The notes: generated by a model from the letters alone, not told the origin. Counted from the first letter of the stretch, positions 27,131-36,558 are shown. The stretch is DNA of 64,000 nt from Drouetiella hepatica Uher 2000/2452 (GCA_019359505.1 JAHHHD010000018.1:1-64000); one strand, 5' to 3'. Made by a program: numbers and translations.

Positions 27131-28228
27131 ATGCAATTTATTGATCAGGCGGAAGTTGAAGTTCAGGGTGGGAATGGAGGCGATGGAATGGTTGCCTTCC
27201 GCCGAGAGAAATATGTACCTGCGGGTGGCCCATCGGGCGGCAATGGCGGTCATGGTGGCTCGGTGATTTTTGTGGCGGCAGAGCGGCTGCAAACCCTGCT
27301 GGACTTTAGATTCGCCCATGTTTTTAAGGCAGATGACGGCGATCGCGGTGGCTCCAAAAGCATGACGGGGGCTTCGGGGAGCGATCGCGTGGTCGAGGTT
27401 CCCTGCGGCACGGTCATCTATAACGCTGAGACAGGTGAAATTTTGGGCGATTTGGTAGAGCCAGGGCAAAGGCTGTGTGTGGCTAAGGGTGGCAAGGGCG
27501 GATTGGGCAACAAAGCTTTTCTTAGCAACCGCAACCGCGCCCCTGAGCGAGCCTTACCGGGAATTCCGGGAGAAATTTGGTCGATTCGACTAGAGCTAAA
27601 GCTATTGGCGGAAGTGGGAATTATTGGCTTGCCCAACGCCGGAAAATCTACGCTGATCTCTTCCCTGTCTGCGGCGCGACCGAAGGTGGCAGACTATCCG
27701 TTTACGACGCTGGTGCCTAACTTGGGCGTGGTGCAAAAGCCCAGCGGCGACGGCACGGTCTTTGCCGATATTCCTGGATTAATTGAGGGAGCGCACTTAG
27801 GTACGGGCCTGGGACATGATTTTCTCCGGCACATTGAGCGAACCCGCGTGCTGCTGCATTTAATTGACGCAACTTCAGAAGATCCGATCGCCGCCTATCA
27901 AACCATTCAGGCAGAACTAACGGCATATGGTCGCGGCTTAGAAAACCGTCCTCAGCTGATCGGCATTAACAAAGTAGATGCTTTTCTGGCGGATGATCCC
28001 CTGCCAGAAGCGATCGCCACTCAGCTTCGCGAACTGACCTCAGACCCGATTTTCATCATCTCAGCCGTTGCCCGCACAGGCTTAGAACCAATGCTGCAAG
28101 AGGTTTGGCGGATTCTAGAGGCTCGCAATGAGGCAGAAGCGGAGGCAGCTCGATTAGAAGCGGAAGAAGAGTTGGGAAGTGAAGCAGAATCGGTTTTTGC
28201 AATGCGATCGCCCCTCCAAAGCTTTTGA
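27131..28228 (+). CDS. obgE: GTPase ObgE/CgtA
   Basis: 365 residues. Obg is a ribosome-associated GTPase involved in 50S maturation and stress control. The N-terminal glycine-rich Obg fold ([40 protein letters not shown]) is followed by the G domain with G1 [10 protein letters not shown], switch [14 protein letters not shown]3 [10 protein letters not shown] and G4 INKVDAF. It ends with an acidic tail rich in Glu and Ala, so a full Obg C-terminal (OCT) domain is absent, as usual in many bacteria. Start ATG 27131. Confidence 0.96.
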   Translation: MQFIDQAEVEVQGGNGGDGMVAFRREKYVPAGGPSGGNGGHGGSVIFVAAERLQTLLDFRFAHVFKADDGDRGGSKSMTGASGSDRVVEVPCGTVIYNAETGEILGDLVEPGQRLCVAKGGKGGLGNKAFLSNRNRAPERALPGIPGEIWSIRLELKLLAEVGIIGLPNAGKSTLISSLSAARPKVADYPFTTLVPNLGVVQKPSGDGTVFADIPGLIEGAHLGTGLGHDFLRHIERTRVLLHLIDATSEDPIAAYQTIQAELTAYGRGLENRPQLIGINKVDAFLADDPLPEAIATQLRELTSDPIFIISAVARTGLEPMLQEVWRILEARNEAEAEAARLEAEEELGSEAESVFAMRSPLQSF

Positions 28229-28254
28229 AAGGTTCGCAGAGCGAACCTTTCAAA
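28224..28254. terminator. bidirectional terminator-like hairpin after obgE
   Basis: TTTGAAAGGTTCGC pairs with GCGAACCTTTCAAA across AGA. It overlaps the obgE stop codon and lies 24 bp from the end of the convergent adenosine-deaminase-like gene. It could serve both. Confidence 0.6.
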
Positions 28255-28277
28255 GAACTCAATGCTCCCTTTAGCCT

Positions 28278-29306
28278 TTAACCCACTAGATTCAGCTCTG
28301 GGTGCAAAATCCCCTCTAGAATCGAAGCTGGGCGCTGCTTATGTTTCCAGGCAAAGGCGTGACGAAAAGCAGCATCCTGACAGGCTTGCAGCTCCTCAAA
28401 GCCAATAATGTCGTAGGTTAGCAGGTTCTCGTACTCGAACGGCAGCCGCATGTTGTGCAATCCGGCATTGTCTGTGCAGATAGCAATGTCTACTCCGGCT
28501 TCTAGACAGCGATCGAACACGACTTTAAGCTGCTGAATGCTCTCCAGCGTCCCCGTTTTAAGGTAGGTCGTGGGGCAAACCTCCAGACATTGCCCCTCTC
28601 TGGCAATTTGGGGCAACAGCTCAGGATACAGTAATGGAATCTGAATGCCGTGCCCAATGCGCATTAGATAGGGCAATAGCTCTGGATAGCAGCCTTCGGT
28701 GGTTTCATAGAGGTGCCCAGTGGTGTTTAGCCCTCGCGATCGCGCATAGGCATATAGCTCCACAAATTCGCCCAGACGAGCGCGATAATGAGCATCGCCC
28801 CCGGCTACGTCAATGCCGCAAACATATTCATTAGCTGCTGCTAAGTCTACGATCGCTTTATTCACCTCGTAGGGCAGGCGCGAGTGCATACATAAAATTT
28901 GGCTGGTGACGATCGGGTATTCCACCGCCTGACTCGCAATCCCGACGGTTTCAACGATCTCCGCCATTTGGTCAATCCGCTCCGTTTGGCTGAGATGCTC
29001 TGGAGTTCGCAAGTACGGCGTGTAGCGCAGCTCTAGATAAGCCAAATTTTCGAATACATAGGCTCCACGAATCAAACGATAGATGAAGTAAGGCAGCGTG
29101 TCTTGAGTCTGCACTTTTTCGACGAGCGTATGTAGCTCTAGGTATTCATCTAGCGTTTTGCGCGGGCGTGTATAGAAATCCTCGAAAGCCTCGTAGTCCG
29201 CAAAAGGCTCGGCTAGGTTAGCTTGGTTGCGCTGAAAGTAGCGCCACAGCACACGAGGAACAACGGAACCCCCTAAATGACGATGTAATTCTGCGTATAG
29301 AGCCAC
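28278..29306 (-). CDS. adenosine deaminase-like amidohydrolase
   Basis: 342 residues. The TIM-barrel metal site of the adenosine deaminase family is visible: ELHRHLGGSV at the N terminus, TTGHLYETTEG (in place of HAGE), RIGHGIQI, CPTTYLKTG, and ICTDNAGLHN (in place of SDDP). The zinc ligands appear present, but the second Asp of the DD pair, which contacts the substrate ring in true adenosine deaminases, is Asn280. The substrate may therefore differ. It is convergent with obgE and is probably monocistronic. Confidence 0.82.
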   Translation of the reverse strand: MALYAELHRHLGGSVVPRVLWRYFQRNQANLAEPFADYEAFEDFYTRPRKTLDEYLELHTLVEKVQTQDTLPYFIYRLIRGAYVFENLAYLELRYTPYLRTPEHLSQTERIDQMAEIVETVGIASQAVEYPIVTSQILCMHSRLPYEVNKAIVDLAAANEYVCGIDVAGGDAHYRARLGEFVELYAYARSRGLNTTGHLYETTEGCYPELLPYLMRIGHGIQIPLLYPELLPQIAREGQCLEVCPTTYLKTGTLESIQQLKVVFDRCLEAGVDIAICTDNAGLHNMRLPFEYENLLTYDIIGFEELQACQDAAFRHAFAWKHKQRPASILEGILHPELNLVG

Positions 29307-29709
29307 AAGAACCTCTTTTAGTAATTTTGGTAATTTTTGATGAGCTGCTTTTAATGAGCTGCTTTTGATGCGCTACGAGGCCGGAACTCTATCAGATTTC
29401 TAGTTTTTACTATTTTGATTCCCTACAGGATATCAGCAGATTAATTTGTCCCGCTTAATATAAGTATAGATAAATTACGATCGACCGAACTTTCCCTGAT
29501 CTTCTGGGCGTTTGATCTTTTGATATGGCTGTCGCCAGTTTGCTTAGGATCGTGGATTAGATAACCTGTACAACCGATCCGCTGCCAGGGCTTAGCATTG
29601 CTAAGCCCCTACTAAGCCCTTACTTCGCGCCTCACCATAACTGTCCCCGTCTTAATCGCCAACGCCAGAAAAGTGGTTGAATGAGGCTAAATATGCGTGG
29701 GGAGATTCT
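29307..29709. other. intergenic region with repeat fragments
   Basis: 403 bp. It holds a 14-bp tandem repeat ATGAGCTGCTTTTA/G at 29340-29367, a fragment of element C (GGCTGTCGCCAGTTTG) at 29524-29549, and an inverted repeat GGGCTTAGC / GCTAAGCCC at 29588-29608 that resembles one at 44392-44412. No gene is seen. Confidence 0.5.
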
Positions 29710-30309
29710 ATGAAAATTAAATGGGGACTGAGTGCGATCGCCGGACTCTTATTATCAGGCAGCCACGTACCGCTTAGCTCAGCGCAGATGGTGCCAGCCG
29801 TGCCACCCGTACCAACCGCGCCCTGGTACAACTGTCTGACACGCGAAGTGTGGACACCCGAAAAGCAAGCCTGGTGTAAGAAGGTAGAGGCGCTGAGAAA
29901 TGCCGCTTATACCATTCCTCAAAGTCCGAGTTATGTTCTTCCCGAACTGATAGCTGTCAAACTAATCAACGGTAGATACGAAGACAGAGCCAAGCAAATA
30001 TCAGCAACTTTTGTGAGTCAGCAAGGCTCGATCGTGTTTGGTGACCTAAATGACGATGGGACTGAAGATGCTGTCAGCCTATTATCAGTTAATACAGGAG
30101 GTTCGGGCGTGTTCACCTACCTGGTTCTCTCGATCAATCAAAATGGAGTGCTGAAACCTATGTTTCCCGTCCTGTTGGGTGATCGCATTCAGTTCAAATC
30201 TATGGCGATCGAGCCGGGTAAGATCAGACTTACCATAGTTACTCAGGGCGCGAATGACTCGATGTGTTGTCCGACTCAGGAAGTGACTAAAACCTTTGAC
30301 TTACGGTAG
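29710..30309 (+). CDS. secreted protein with an Asp-rich FG-GAP-like motif
   Basis: 199 residues from ATG 29710, with GGAG about 6 bp upstream; an earlier in-frame start at 29677 would hide the signal peptide. MKIKWGLSAIAGLLLSGSHV is a signal peptide with likely cleavage after SSA. The mature part has four cysteines (NCLTREVW, WCKK, MCCPTQE) and the segment VFGDLNDDGTEDAVSLLSV, which is like the calcium-binding loop of FG-GAP or dockerin-type repeats. I do not recognise a named family. Probably periplasmic or secreted. Confidence 0.65.
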   Translation: MKIKWGLSAIAGLLLSGSHVPLSSAQMVPAVPPVPTAPWYNCLTREVWTPEKQAWCKKVEALRNAAYTIPQSPSYVLPELIAVKLINGRYEDRAKQISATFVSQQGSIVFGDLNDDGTEDAVSLLSVNTGGSGVFTYLVLSINQNGVLKPMFPVLLGDRIQFKSMAIEPGKIRLTIVTQGANDSMCCPTQEVTKTFDLR

Positions 30310-30338
30310 CTTGTGCCTATGTGTTAGCTCTTGTTACA

Positions 30339-31955
30339 TTAGCTCCTGTTGAAAACAGGCAGCAACACAGTAAAGATAGACCCTTCATTTACCTTACTCT
30401 TAACGGCGATCGATCCGCCGCAGCGCAAGAGAAGTTGCTGAACGATCGACAAACCCAACCCAGAACCGCTGGAATCCTCACCGGAGGCAATGCGAATGCG
30501 ATAGAAGCGATCGAAAATCTTGGGCAAATCCGATTGGGCAATGCCGACACCTGTATCGCGAAACTCGATTTGCACATAGTCGCCTTGCTGCTTTGCCCGT
30601 ACCCAAACCTGCCCAGCGCTGGAAGTGAATTTGATGCTGTTGTGCAACAGATTAATCACAATCTGCTTGAGCCAAGGGCTAATGCAAGAAACAGGCAGCA
30701 AGTCCTCCGGAATGGTGTAGCCCAGCATAATCCCCTTTTCTTGGGCAAGCGGCTGGTAGGTGCTGACGACCCCCGGCACAATTTCAGAAAGCCGTAGAGC
30801 CTCCATGGGTACCTGATCGACCGTGCTCTCAATTTGTACGAGATCTAGAACGCTGGTAATTAGCGAACTCTGGCGATCGCATTCCTGGCTCAGCATATCC
30901 ATGTATCTTTGGCGCTGGGGCGGCTTGATGCTGGGTGAGTTCAGCAACGAAAGCGCCGTTTTCATAGTGGTCAAGGGCGTACGCAACTCTTGCCCCATAA
31001 TTTTGATGAACTCATCTTTCTGATGAACGGTGTTCAACAACTCATCATTTTCTAGCCGCAATGTAGAGACGCTTTCAGACTGTCGGCGGTGGGTCGCGCC
31101 ACTGCGCCAGATATCTTCCTGTCGCTGGATTTGTTTGACGAGCAAATCGCCCAACAGAACGGGGTTCAGCGTGGTTACAGTTCCAGTCTCAACTAGCTGC
31201 TCCCAGGTAATTAACAGCTTTGCCACAACGTCGCTGGATTGGGTTTCAGGCTGACCAAAGCAAATAGCGCGATTAATTCCATCTAAGACCTGTCGTAGCG
31301 TATCAGCCTCAAACGTACAAAGACCTAGGAGCGGATGCTTTTGTTCTAGCGATTCTGCCGTTACCGCAGGTGTTGCTAACGGCAGCTTGGCGGCTTTTGC
31401 CGATCGCCCCTCACTCTTAGATAACCCCGATCGCGGACGATGCACCAGCATCAATCCATAAAACTCAGGTGCAGCCACCAGCAAAAAATATTCTCGCTTC
31501 AGCTGGCTCTGTGCCGCTAAGGGCAAAGAATGAATCTGTGAGCCTTGCATGATTTCATCTAGCGCGATCGGTTCTCGGCTTTGACCCAAGACTTGATCAA
31601 GTTCTGTATCCGTTGCTTCCAGACTCATTTCTGAAAGATCCCAGGGAGCCTCAGATTTTGCAGCCGATCTTTTACTTCCCTTACTTTTCTCTAAATCTTG
31701 CTGAGTTTGTAGACAATATAGCGAGTAAGGAGCCGTTGCCAGCTGACAAAAACGCTGAACCTCTGCTTGCCAGACTTCACCTTTAGGCAGCTTTAACCAG
31801 ACTGTTGCTGGAATCTTTCGCTCGATCAGCAAATCAAAAACTAGCCCAACCGTAGACTTAAAGGTAGTTGGGCTAATTTTGAGAGGCTGAGGAGTCTGAT
31901 TGAAATCAGCAGCTAGTTCATAAAGGGAGGTATCAGGAGAGCGAGAAAGATTCAT
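30339..31955 (-). CDS. histidine-kinase-like protein lacking the phosphoacceptor histidine
   Basis: 538 residues without membrane segments. The N-terminal 300 residues form an unidentified sensory region. They are followed by a coiled segment (SESVSTLRLENDELLNTVHQ) and a HisKA-like dimerisation helix FIKIMGQELRTPLTTMKTAL. The canonical SHELRTPL His is Gln322 (CAA codon at 30990-30992). The ATPase domain is intact: N box IVINLLHNSIKF, G1 FRDTGVGIA and G2 GSGLGLSIVQQL. The protein may bind ATP without autophosphorylation. No response regulator is adjacent. It is convergent with the secreted protein gene. Confidence 0.85.
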   Translation of the reverse strand: MNLSRSPDTSLYELAADFNQTPQPLKISPTTFKSTVGLVFDLLIERKIPATVWLKLPKGEVWQAEVQRFCQLATAPYSLYCLQTQQDLEKSKGSKRSAAKSEAPWDLSEMSLEATDTELDQVLGQSREPIALDEIMQGSQIHSLPLAAQSQLKREYFLLVAAPEFYGLMLVHRPRSGLSKSEGRSAKAAKLPLATPAVTAESLEQKHPLLGLCTFEADTLRQVLDGINRAICFGQPETQSSDVVAKLLITWEQLVETGTVTTLNPVLLGDLLVKQIQRQEDIWRSGATHRRQSESVSTLRLENDELLNTVHQKDEFIKIMGQELRTPLTTMKTALSLLNSPSIKPPQRQRYMDMLSQECDRQSSLITSVLDLVQIESTVDQVPMEALRLSEIVPGVVSTYQPLAQEKGIMLGYTIPEDLLPVSCISPWLKQIVINLLHNSIKFTSSAGQVWVRAKQQGDYVQIEFRDTGVGIAQSDLPKIFDRFYRIRIASGEDSSGSGLGLSIVQQLLLRCGGSIAVKSKVNEGSIFTVLLPVFNRS

Positions 31956-32074
31956 AGGGTTCTGCTTTCAGGGGGATGAATGTAAAGCTCAATTGTGTTA
32001 GCACGATGCCCCTCATTCTATCTAATACCGTTTTCTCAGAAATTTACTTTTTGCTGATTTTTGAATGCCGATTG

Positions 32075-33610
32075 TTAAATCAGCGCAAAGCGTTGCATGA
32101 GCGCCTCGCGGGCTTGCTCCCGATCGTCAAAGTGAACCTTCTCAGTCCCCAAAATCTGATAATCCTCGTGACCTTTGCCCGCGATCAGCACGCCATCCCC
32201 TGGTTTCGCCTCCAAAATAGCCAGACGAATCGCCTCAGCCCGATCGCCCATCACGGTTATGTGGGCGCTAGCGGGAATTCCAGCCTGAATATCTTGCAGG
32301 ATGCGTTCTGGATCTTCGGTACGCGGATTGTCAGAGGTGACAATTGCCCAATCGGATAGGCGGGCTGCAATCTCGCCCATCAAAGGGCGCTTGGTGCGAT
32401 CGCGATCTCCGCCACAGCCAAACACACAGATCATTCGACCCGAAATGAAGGGTCGAGCGGCTCTCAGCATGTTTTCTAGACTGTCGGGAGTATGGGCATA
32501 ATCTACAATAACGCTGATGTCCTGATCGGGCTGGAACTGTACCTGCTCCATGCGTCCCGGCACTCCGGTGAACTGGGGCAAAGCTTGGGCGATCGCCTCC
32601 AGATCTAGCCCCAGATGCAAGGCTGCCCCAACTGCCGCCAGCAGATTTGCTAGGTTAAACTGACCGACTAAAGGCGATCGAAAGGCAAGTGACCCGTTAG
32701 GGCTATGCAAAATTCCCTGTACGCCTTCTGCTGCATAGACTAAATCACTGGTCCACAGGTCGACCGTATTTTCGTCGACCGTATTTTCGAGGCTGGCTAG
32801 GCTGTAAGTCCAAACTCGATCGGGGGGAAGGCGATCGATCAATTGCCGTCCATAGGCATCATCTCGGTTAATAATGGCTCGTCCCTTTAAGTAATCGGAG
32901 CTAAACAAGAGTGCCTTGGCTTCAAAGTAATCATCCAGATCTTTGTGGTAGTCGAGGTGATCTTGGGTCAGGTTGGTGAAAACCGCCACCTCAAACGGAC
33001 AGCCCCAGACGCGCCCCTGCGCCAAGGCATGGGAACTCACCTCCATCACGGCATACTGGCAGCCTGCATCCACAGCTTCGCTGAGCTGTGCCTGTAGCTC
33101 TGGCGCAAAGGGAGTCGTGTGGGCAGCAGTCTGCTGATGACCTGCCCAACGGCTGTAGAGCGTGCCAAACAGTGCGGTAGGCTGCTGGCTCTGGTTGAGC
33201 AAAAATTCGATTAAGTGGGTAGTAGTGGTTTTGCCGTTGGTGCCCGTCACGCCCACCATCGACATTTTCTGTCCCGGATTGCCGTAGAAGGCCGTTGCAA
33301 TTTGGGCACAGGCGTGAGGCATATCGGCAGATGTGATAAGGCAAGGATTCTGATGCCCAGCTCCAGAAACCTTCTGTGCCGCTGAAGGCGAAACCAGAGC
33401 GGCAATGGCTCCAGCGGCGATCGCCCCCGACCAAAACTCGCCGCCATCGACCCTTGTACCCGGCATTCCGATGAACAAATCCCCTGGCTGACAGGCGTGA
33501 GAGTTGGTCGCCAAACCCGTGACTTTTTGATCTAAGGCAGGGTGTTGGGGCAAAGAAACATCGGGTAGCGTTGCCAGTAGCTCTCTCAACGTCATGTCAA
33601 AAAGTTTCAT
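32075..33610 (-). CDS. murE: UDP-N-acetylmuramoyl-tripeptide synthetase MurE
   Basis: 511 residues from ATG 33610; a TTG at 33616 has a better-spaced AAGGAG and is a real alternative. MurE adds the third residue (usually meso-diaminopimelate here) to UDP-MurNAc-dipeptide. Features: GLATNSHACQPGDLFIGMPG, ATP loop GVTGTNGKTTTTHL, MEVSSHALAQGRVWG, FTNLTQDHLDYHKD, VDYAHTPDSL and the DNPRTEDP motif that selects diaminopimelate. A perfect 15-bp tandem duplication at 32759-32788 repeats ENTVD in frame. Confidence 0.96.
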   Translation of the reverse strand: MKLFDMTLRELLATLPDVSLPQHPALDQKVTGLATNSHACQPGDLFIGMPGTRVDGGEFWSGAIAAGAIAALVSPSAAQKVSGAGHQNPCLITSADMPHACAQIATAFYGNPGQKMSMVGVTGTNGKTTTTHLIEFLLNQSQQPTALFGTLYSRWAGHQQTAAHTTPFAPELQAQLSEAVDAGCQYAVMEVSSHALAQGRVWGCPFEVAVFTNLTQDHLDYHKDLDDYFEAKALLFSSDYLKGRAIINRDDAYGRQLIDRLPPDRVWTYSLASLENTVDENTVDLWTSDLVYAAEGVQGILHSPNGSLAFRSPLVGQFNLANLLAAVGAALHLGLDLEAIAQALPQFTGVPGRMEQVQFQPDQDISVIVDYAHTPDSLENMLRAARPFISGRMICVFGCGGDRDRTKRPLMGEIAARLSDWAIVTSDNPRTEDPERILQDIQAGIPASAHITVMGDRAEAIRLAILEAKPGDGVLIAGKGHEDYQILGTEKVHFDDREQAREALMQRFALI

Positions 33611-33679
33611 AGTCAACAGCTCTCCTTGTGCCTGTTTTTTGCGCCTGGTTTTCTCGCCTGTCAGCGGCTAATCTTGCGC

Positions 33680-33982
33680 TTATTCTGCCTCATTTTTTGG
33701 ATTTCCCCCTAAGAATTTCTGCAAAACCTGCTCAATTTGCTGAACTGAGGCGCGGGGAGAAAAGCGAGGCAGAGGGGTTAGAGTGAAGCGCTGAGCCGCT
33801 GGCTCTAGATCCCGCACCGCGTAAAGAACCGGAATTTCGTACTGGTAAGCCTGGAACCAGTCCTCTTGGGTGGTGATATCCCGGATTTCCAGGTCAAGCG
33901 GGAGGTTCTGAACTTGCTCAAGTTTGAGCTGGAGCGCTTCACAAAGATGGCAACCGGGCTTGCTGTAGAGAATCAGGCGCAT
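33680..33982 (-). CDS. glutaredoxin-like protein (DUF836 type)
   Basis: 100 residues with a thioredoxin fold: LILYSKPGCHLCEAL with the CxxC pair Cys11 and Cys14, and the cis-proline segment YEIPVLYAV. It resembles the DUF836 glutaredoxin-like family. It lies 70 bp upstream of murE on the same strand. Repeat element B ends 5 bp before its start codon and no ribosome-binding site is visible. Confidence 0.82.
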   Translation of the reverse strand: MRLILYSKPGCHLCEALQLKLEQVQNLPLDLEIRDITTQEDWFQAYQYEIPVLYAVRDLEPAAQRFTLTPLPRFSPRASVQQIEQVLQKFLGGNPKNEAE

Positions 33983-33987
33983 AGGTT

Positions 33988-34082
33988 TATGGCATCACGT
34001 AATTGAGTTAGGACGAGTTATTTTTTGAGAGCCGCGCGGCTCTCAAAAAATAACTCATTGGATCTAAGCGCGTAGCGCCATA
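33988..34082. repeat. intergenic hairpin element, family B, copy 2
   Basis: TATGGC at the left and GCCATA at the right bound 95 bp with the central arms GAGTTATTTTTTGAGAGCCG and CGGCTCTCAAAAAATAACTC. Orientation is opposite to the copy at 19142-19243. The element sits directly upstream of the glutaredoxin-like gene. Confidence 0.85.
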
Positions 34083-34175
34083 CAAAATAAAGGGGACAGG
34101 ATGAAGTAACGATCCCTAAACCAAAGCCCAAATTAAAGCTGGTAGGATGGAGGTAAACGCTCACGAATCTACTTT

Positions 34176-34643
34176 ATGGCATTGGATAACTTGCGGGATC
34201 TCTATCAACAGGTGATTCTGGAGCGCTACAAAAAACCCCGCAATCGCGGCAAGGCTGACCCGATCGATCGCTACCAAAAGGGTCATAATCCTTCTTGTGG
34301 CGACACGATCGAGCTGACTGTCAAACTTAGCGAGTTGGGCGATCGCATCGACGATGTGAAATTTGAGGGAGAGGGCTGCGCGATCGCGATGGCATCCGCC
34401 GATTTAATGGCAGACGCACTCCGGGGTAAAACCACTGACGAAGCGCTGGAAATGGTGCAGCGGTTTCAGTCGATGATGCGGGGCGAGGCAGAGTTTCCTC
34501 AAGATTTGCGCAAGCTCAACGTCATGCAGGGCGTGGCGCAGTTTCCAGTTCGCATCAAGTGCGCCAATCTCTCTTGGCATACCCTCAAAGCCGCTCTGGA
34601 ATCTTCCCAGGCTCAGCCCGTAGCGGCAGTGAGCAACGAATAG
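34176..34643 (+). CDS. sufU: SufU-type Fe-S cluster assembly protein
   Basis: 155 residues. SufU-type proteins take part in iron-sulfur cluster building, as scaffold or as zinc-dependent sulfurtransferase partner of SufS. The three conserved cysteines are Cys41 (NPSCGD, with Asp43), Cys68 (GEGCAIAMASADLM) and Cys129 (RIKCANLSW). Start ATG 34176. The ycf51 gene follows 47 bp later on the same strand. Confidence 0.92.
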   Translation: MALDNLRDLYQQVILERYKKPRNRGKADPIDRYQKGHNPSCGDTIELTVKLSELGDRIDDVKFEGEGCAIAMASADLMADALRGKTTDEALEMVQRFQSMMRGEAEFPQDLRKLNVMQGVAQFPVRIKCANLSWHTLKAALESSQAQPVAAVSNE

Positions 34644-34690
34644 GGTCACACAGCAAAGCCTCACCGAGTTCCCTTTATTTTTGTTCTTTC

Positions 34691-35227
34691 ATGCTTACAC
34701 CTGCTGCATTTCAACTCTACGCCCAATGGGTCGGCATCGCTACGCTGGTCTTGGGGGCGATCGCCGGACTGAGCTTTCTTTTCAAGTGGGGCTTTCGGTT
34801 TCGGTTGGTGGGTATTACGGGCTTCAGCATTGTGTTAACCGTCGGTTTGTTTGCCCTTAGCGTTGTGCCCTTTACCCGAACCGTTGTACCGGGTGCTGTG
34901 CGGTTTTTAACCGTGTATGATTCGGGTGCCGATCAGGCAGTAATTGTTGTCTCGTCCACCATTACCGAATCTGAGCTAGATGCCACGCTACGACAGGCTG
35001 CCAGCGACTTGTTTTCGGTAGGGCGGCTGAGCCGAGGTCGGCAGCAGCTGACAATTCGGGCACGAGCAGTCGTGCATCCAGAGCCAGGGCTGACTCAGCC
35101 GCTCATTTTAGGTCAGGTGAAGCGATCGCTTTTCGATCGCAAGGATGACCAAATGGAAATTGAAATTTTCTCCGAAAACCTGGCGAAACTGCCCTCTGCC
35201 GCTGAAAGATCCTTAACAGACAGTTAG
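34691..35227 (+). CDS. ycf51: Ycf51 family protein (DUF2518)
   Basis: 178 residues from ATG 34691 (MLTPAAFQLYAQWVGIATLV). Two membrane helices lie near the N terminus (about 12-32 and 42-62), joined by FKWGFRFRLVGITGF, followed by a soluble domain with VPFTRTVVPGAVRFLTVYDSG. This pattern matches Ycf51, found in cyanobacteria and some algal plastid genomes. The function is not established to my knowledge. It probably shares a transcript with sufU. Confidence 0.88.
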   Translation: MLTPAAFQLYAQWVGIATLVLGAIAGLSFLFKWGFRFRLVGITGFSIVLTVGLFALSVVPFTRTVVPGAVRFLTVYDSGADQAVIVVSSTITESELDATLRQAASDLFSVGRLSRGRQQLTIRARAVVHPEPGLTQPLILGQVKRSLFDRKDDQMEIEIFSENLAKLPSAAERSLTDS

Positions 35228-35321
35228 CTAGAATACAAATGTAGTAAAGTTGTGTTTACTGTAAGGTTGCCTTTACTTCGTTTTCCTCCCTTTTGCAGAT
35301 CTCCACTGAGATTCTCCGATT

Positions 35322-36503
35322 ATGACTGACGCAGTACTGCTTGCTGATGCTACCGTAGCGCCAATGCCAATCCTGGCTGTGGCTCCTGCGCAGGTGATGA
35401 GAGGCGCAGGAATTTTGGCTCAGGCAGGGGCAGCGATCGCCCGTCTGGGCAAGCGTCCTCTGGTCGTGGGGGGCGATCGAACTTTAGAAGTCGTCCATGC
35501 GCTGTATCCTGCGCTGGAGGCTGTGGGAGGGGCGATCGCCCAGGCATCCTACGGGGCAGATTGTAGCGAGTCGGGATTGAAAACCCTGGTAGAAGCCGTG
35601 GCTCAACATGGAGCTGATCTGATCATTGGCGTGGGCGGCGGCAAGGCTCTAGATGCCGCAAAACTCGTGGCACATCGCTGTAATTTACCTGTAGTCACGG
35701 TTCCTACCTCTGGCGCAACTTGTGCCGCCTGGACAGCACTCTCCAATGTTTATTCAGAGCAGGGCGCATTTCTGTATGATGTGGGCTTGGTCAAATGTCC
35801 CGATCTGCTAATCCTGGACTATGACCTAGTGCAAACTGCCTCACGCCGGACGCTGGTGGCAGGTATTGGCGATGCTCTGGCAAAATGGTATGAGGCTTCG
35901 GTCAGCAGCGGACATTCGGAGCAAACGCTGATCATTGCTGCCGTGCAACAGGCAAGAATTCTCCGAGATTTGCTGTTCCAAAAATCTGCGGCGGCGTTGC
36001 AGACTCCAGGGAGTGAGGTCTGGCGAGAAGTGGTCGATGCAACGGTGCTGCTAGCCGGGGTGATTGGTGGATTGGGGGGAGCGCAGTGCCGTACAGTTGC
36101 TGCTCATGCCGTTCACAATGGCTTGACGCAGCTCCCCCAAAGCCACGGAGTGCTGCATGGTGAAAAGGTTGCCTATGGCATTCTGGTGCAGCTCCGCTTG
36201 GAAGAGCTGATGCAGGGCAGCGTTTTGGCAGAAACCTCTCGTCAGCAGCTGCTAAAGTTTTATGGCGAAATGGGCTTGCCTCAGAGCCTTAATGATTTAG
36301 GGCTGGGTGAAATCACCTTGGCTGAGCTGCATCAAGCGGCAGTCTTTGCCTGTCGTCCGGGTTCAGATATTCATCATTTGCCCTTTGCCATGACGCCAGA
36401 GCATCTGATGGCGGCAATGGTGTCTACGACTGCCTCTGGCAATGCTTCCGGCGCTGCATCAGGCTCAGATCGAAGCTTCAAATCCGTTGACTCTGAACCA
36501 TAG
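35322..36503 (+). CDS. iron-containing alcohol dehydrogenase family protein (glycerol dehydrogenase-like)
   Basis: 393 residues. The NAD-binding part contains LIIGVGGGKALDAAKLVAHR and VVTVPTSGATCAAWTALSNVY, and the metal-binding part GIGDALAKWYEA and the histidines in HAVHNGLTQLPQSHGVLHGEKVAYG. This places it with GldA-like polyol dehydrogenases. The substrate cannot be predicted. The C-terminal tail is a short Ala/Ser/Gly repeat (ASGNASGAASG). The aminotransferase gene follows 55 bp later on the same strand. Confidence 0.88.
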   Translation: MTDAVLLADATVAPMPILAVAPAQVMRGAGILAQAGAAIARLGKRPLVVGGDRTLEVVHALYPALEAVGGAIAQASYGADCSESGLKTLVEAVAQHGADLIIGVGGGKALDAAKLVAHRCNLPVVTVPTSGATCAAWTALSNVYSEQGAFLYDVGLVKCPDLLILDYDLVQTASRRTLVAGIGDALAKWYEASVSSGHSEQTLIIAAVQQARILRDLLFQKSAAALQTPGSEVWREVVDATVLLAGVIGGLGGAQCRTVAAHAVHNGLTQLPQSHGVLHGEKVAYGILVQLRLEELMQGSVLAETSRQQLLKFYGEMGLPQSLNDLGLGEITLAELHQAAVFACRPGSDIHHLPFAMTPEHLMAAMVSTTASGNASGAASGSDRSFKSVDSEP

Positions 36504-36558
36504 AATCTAACCAATAGCGCCGGGGCAGAACCCCTCAATTTTTTATCCCTTTTGCAGC

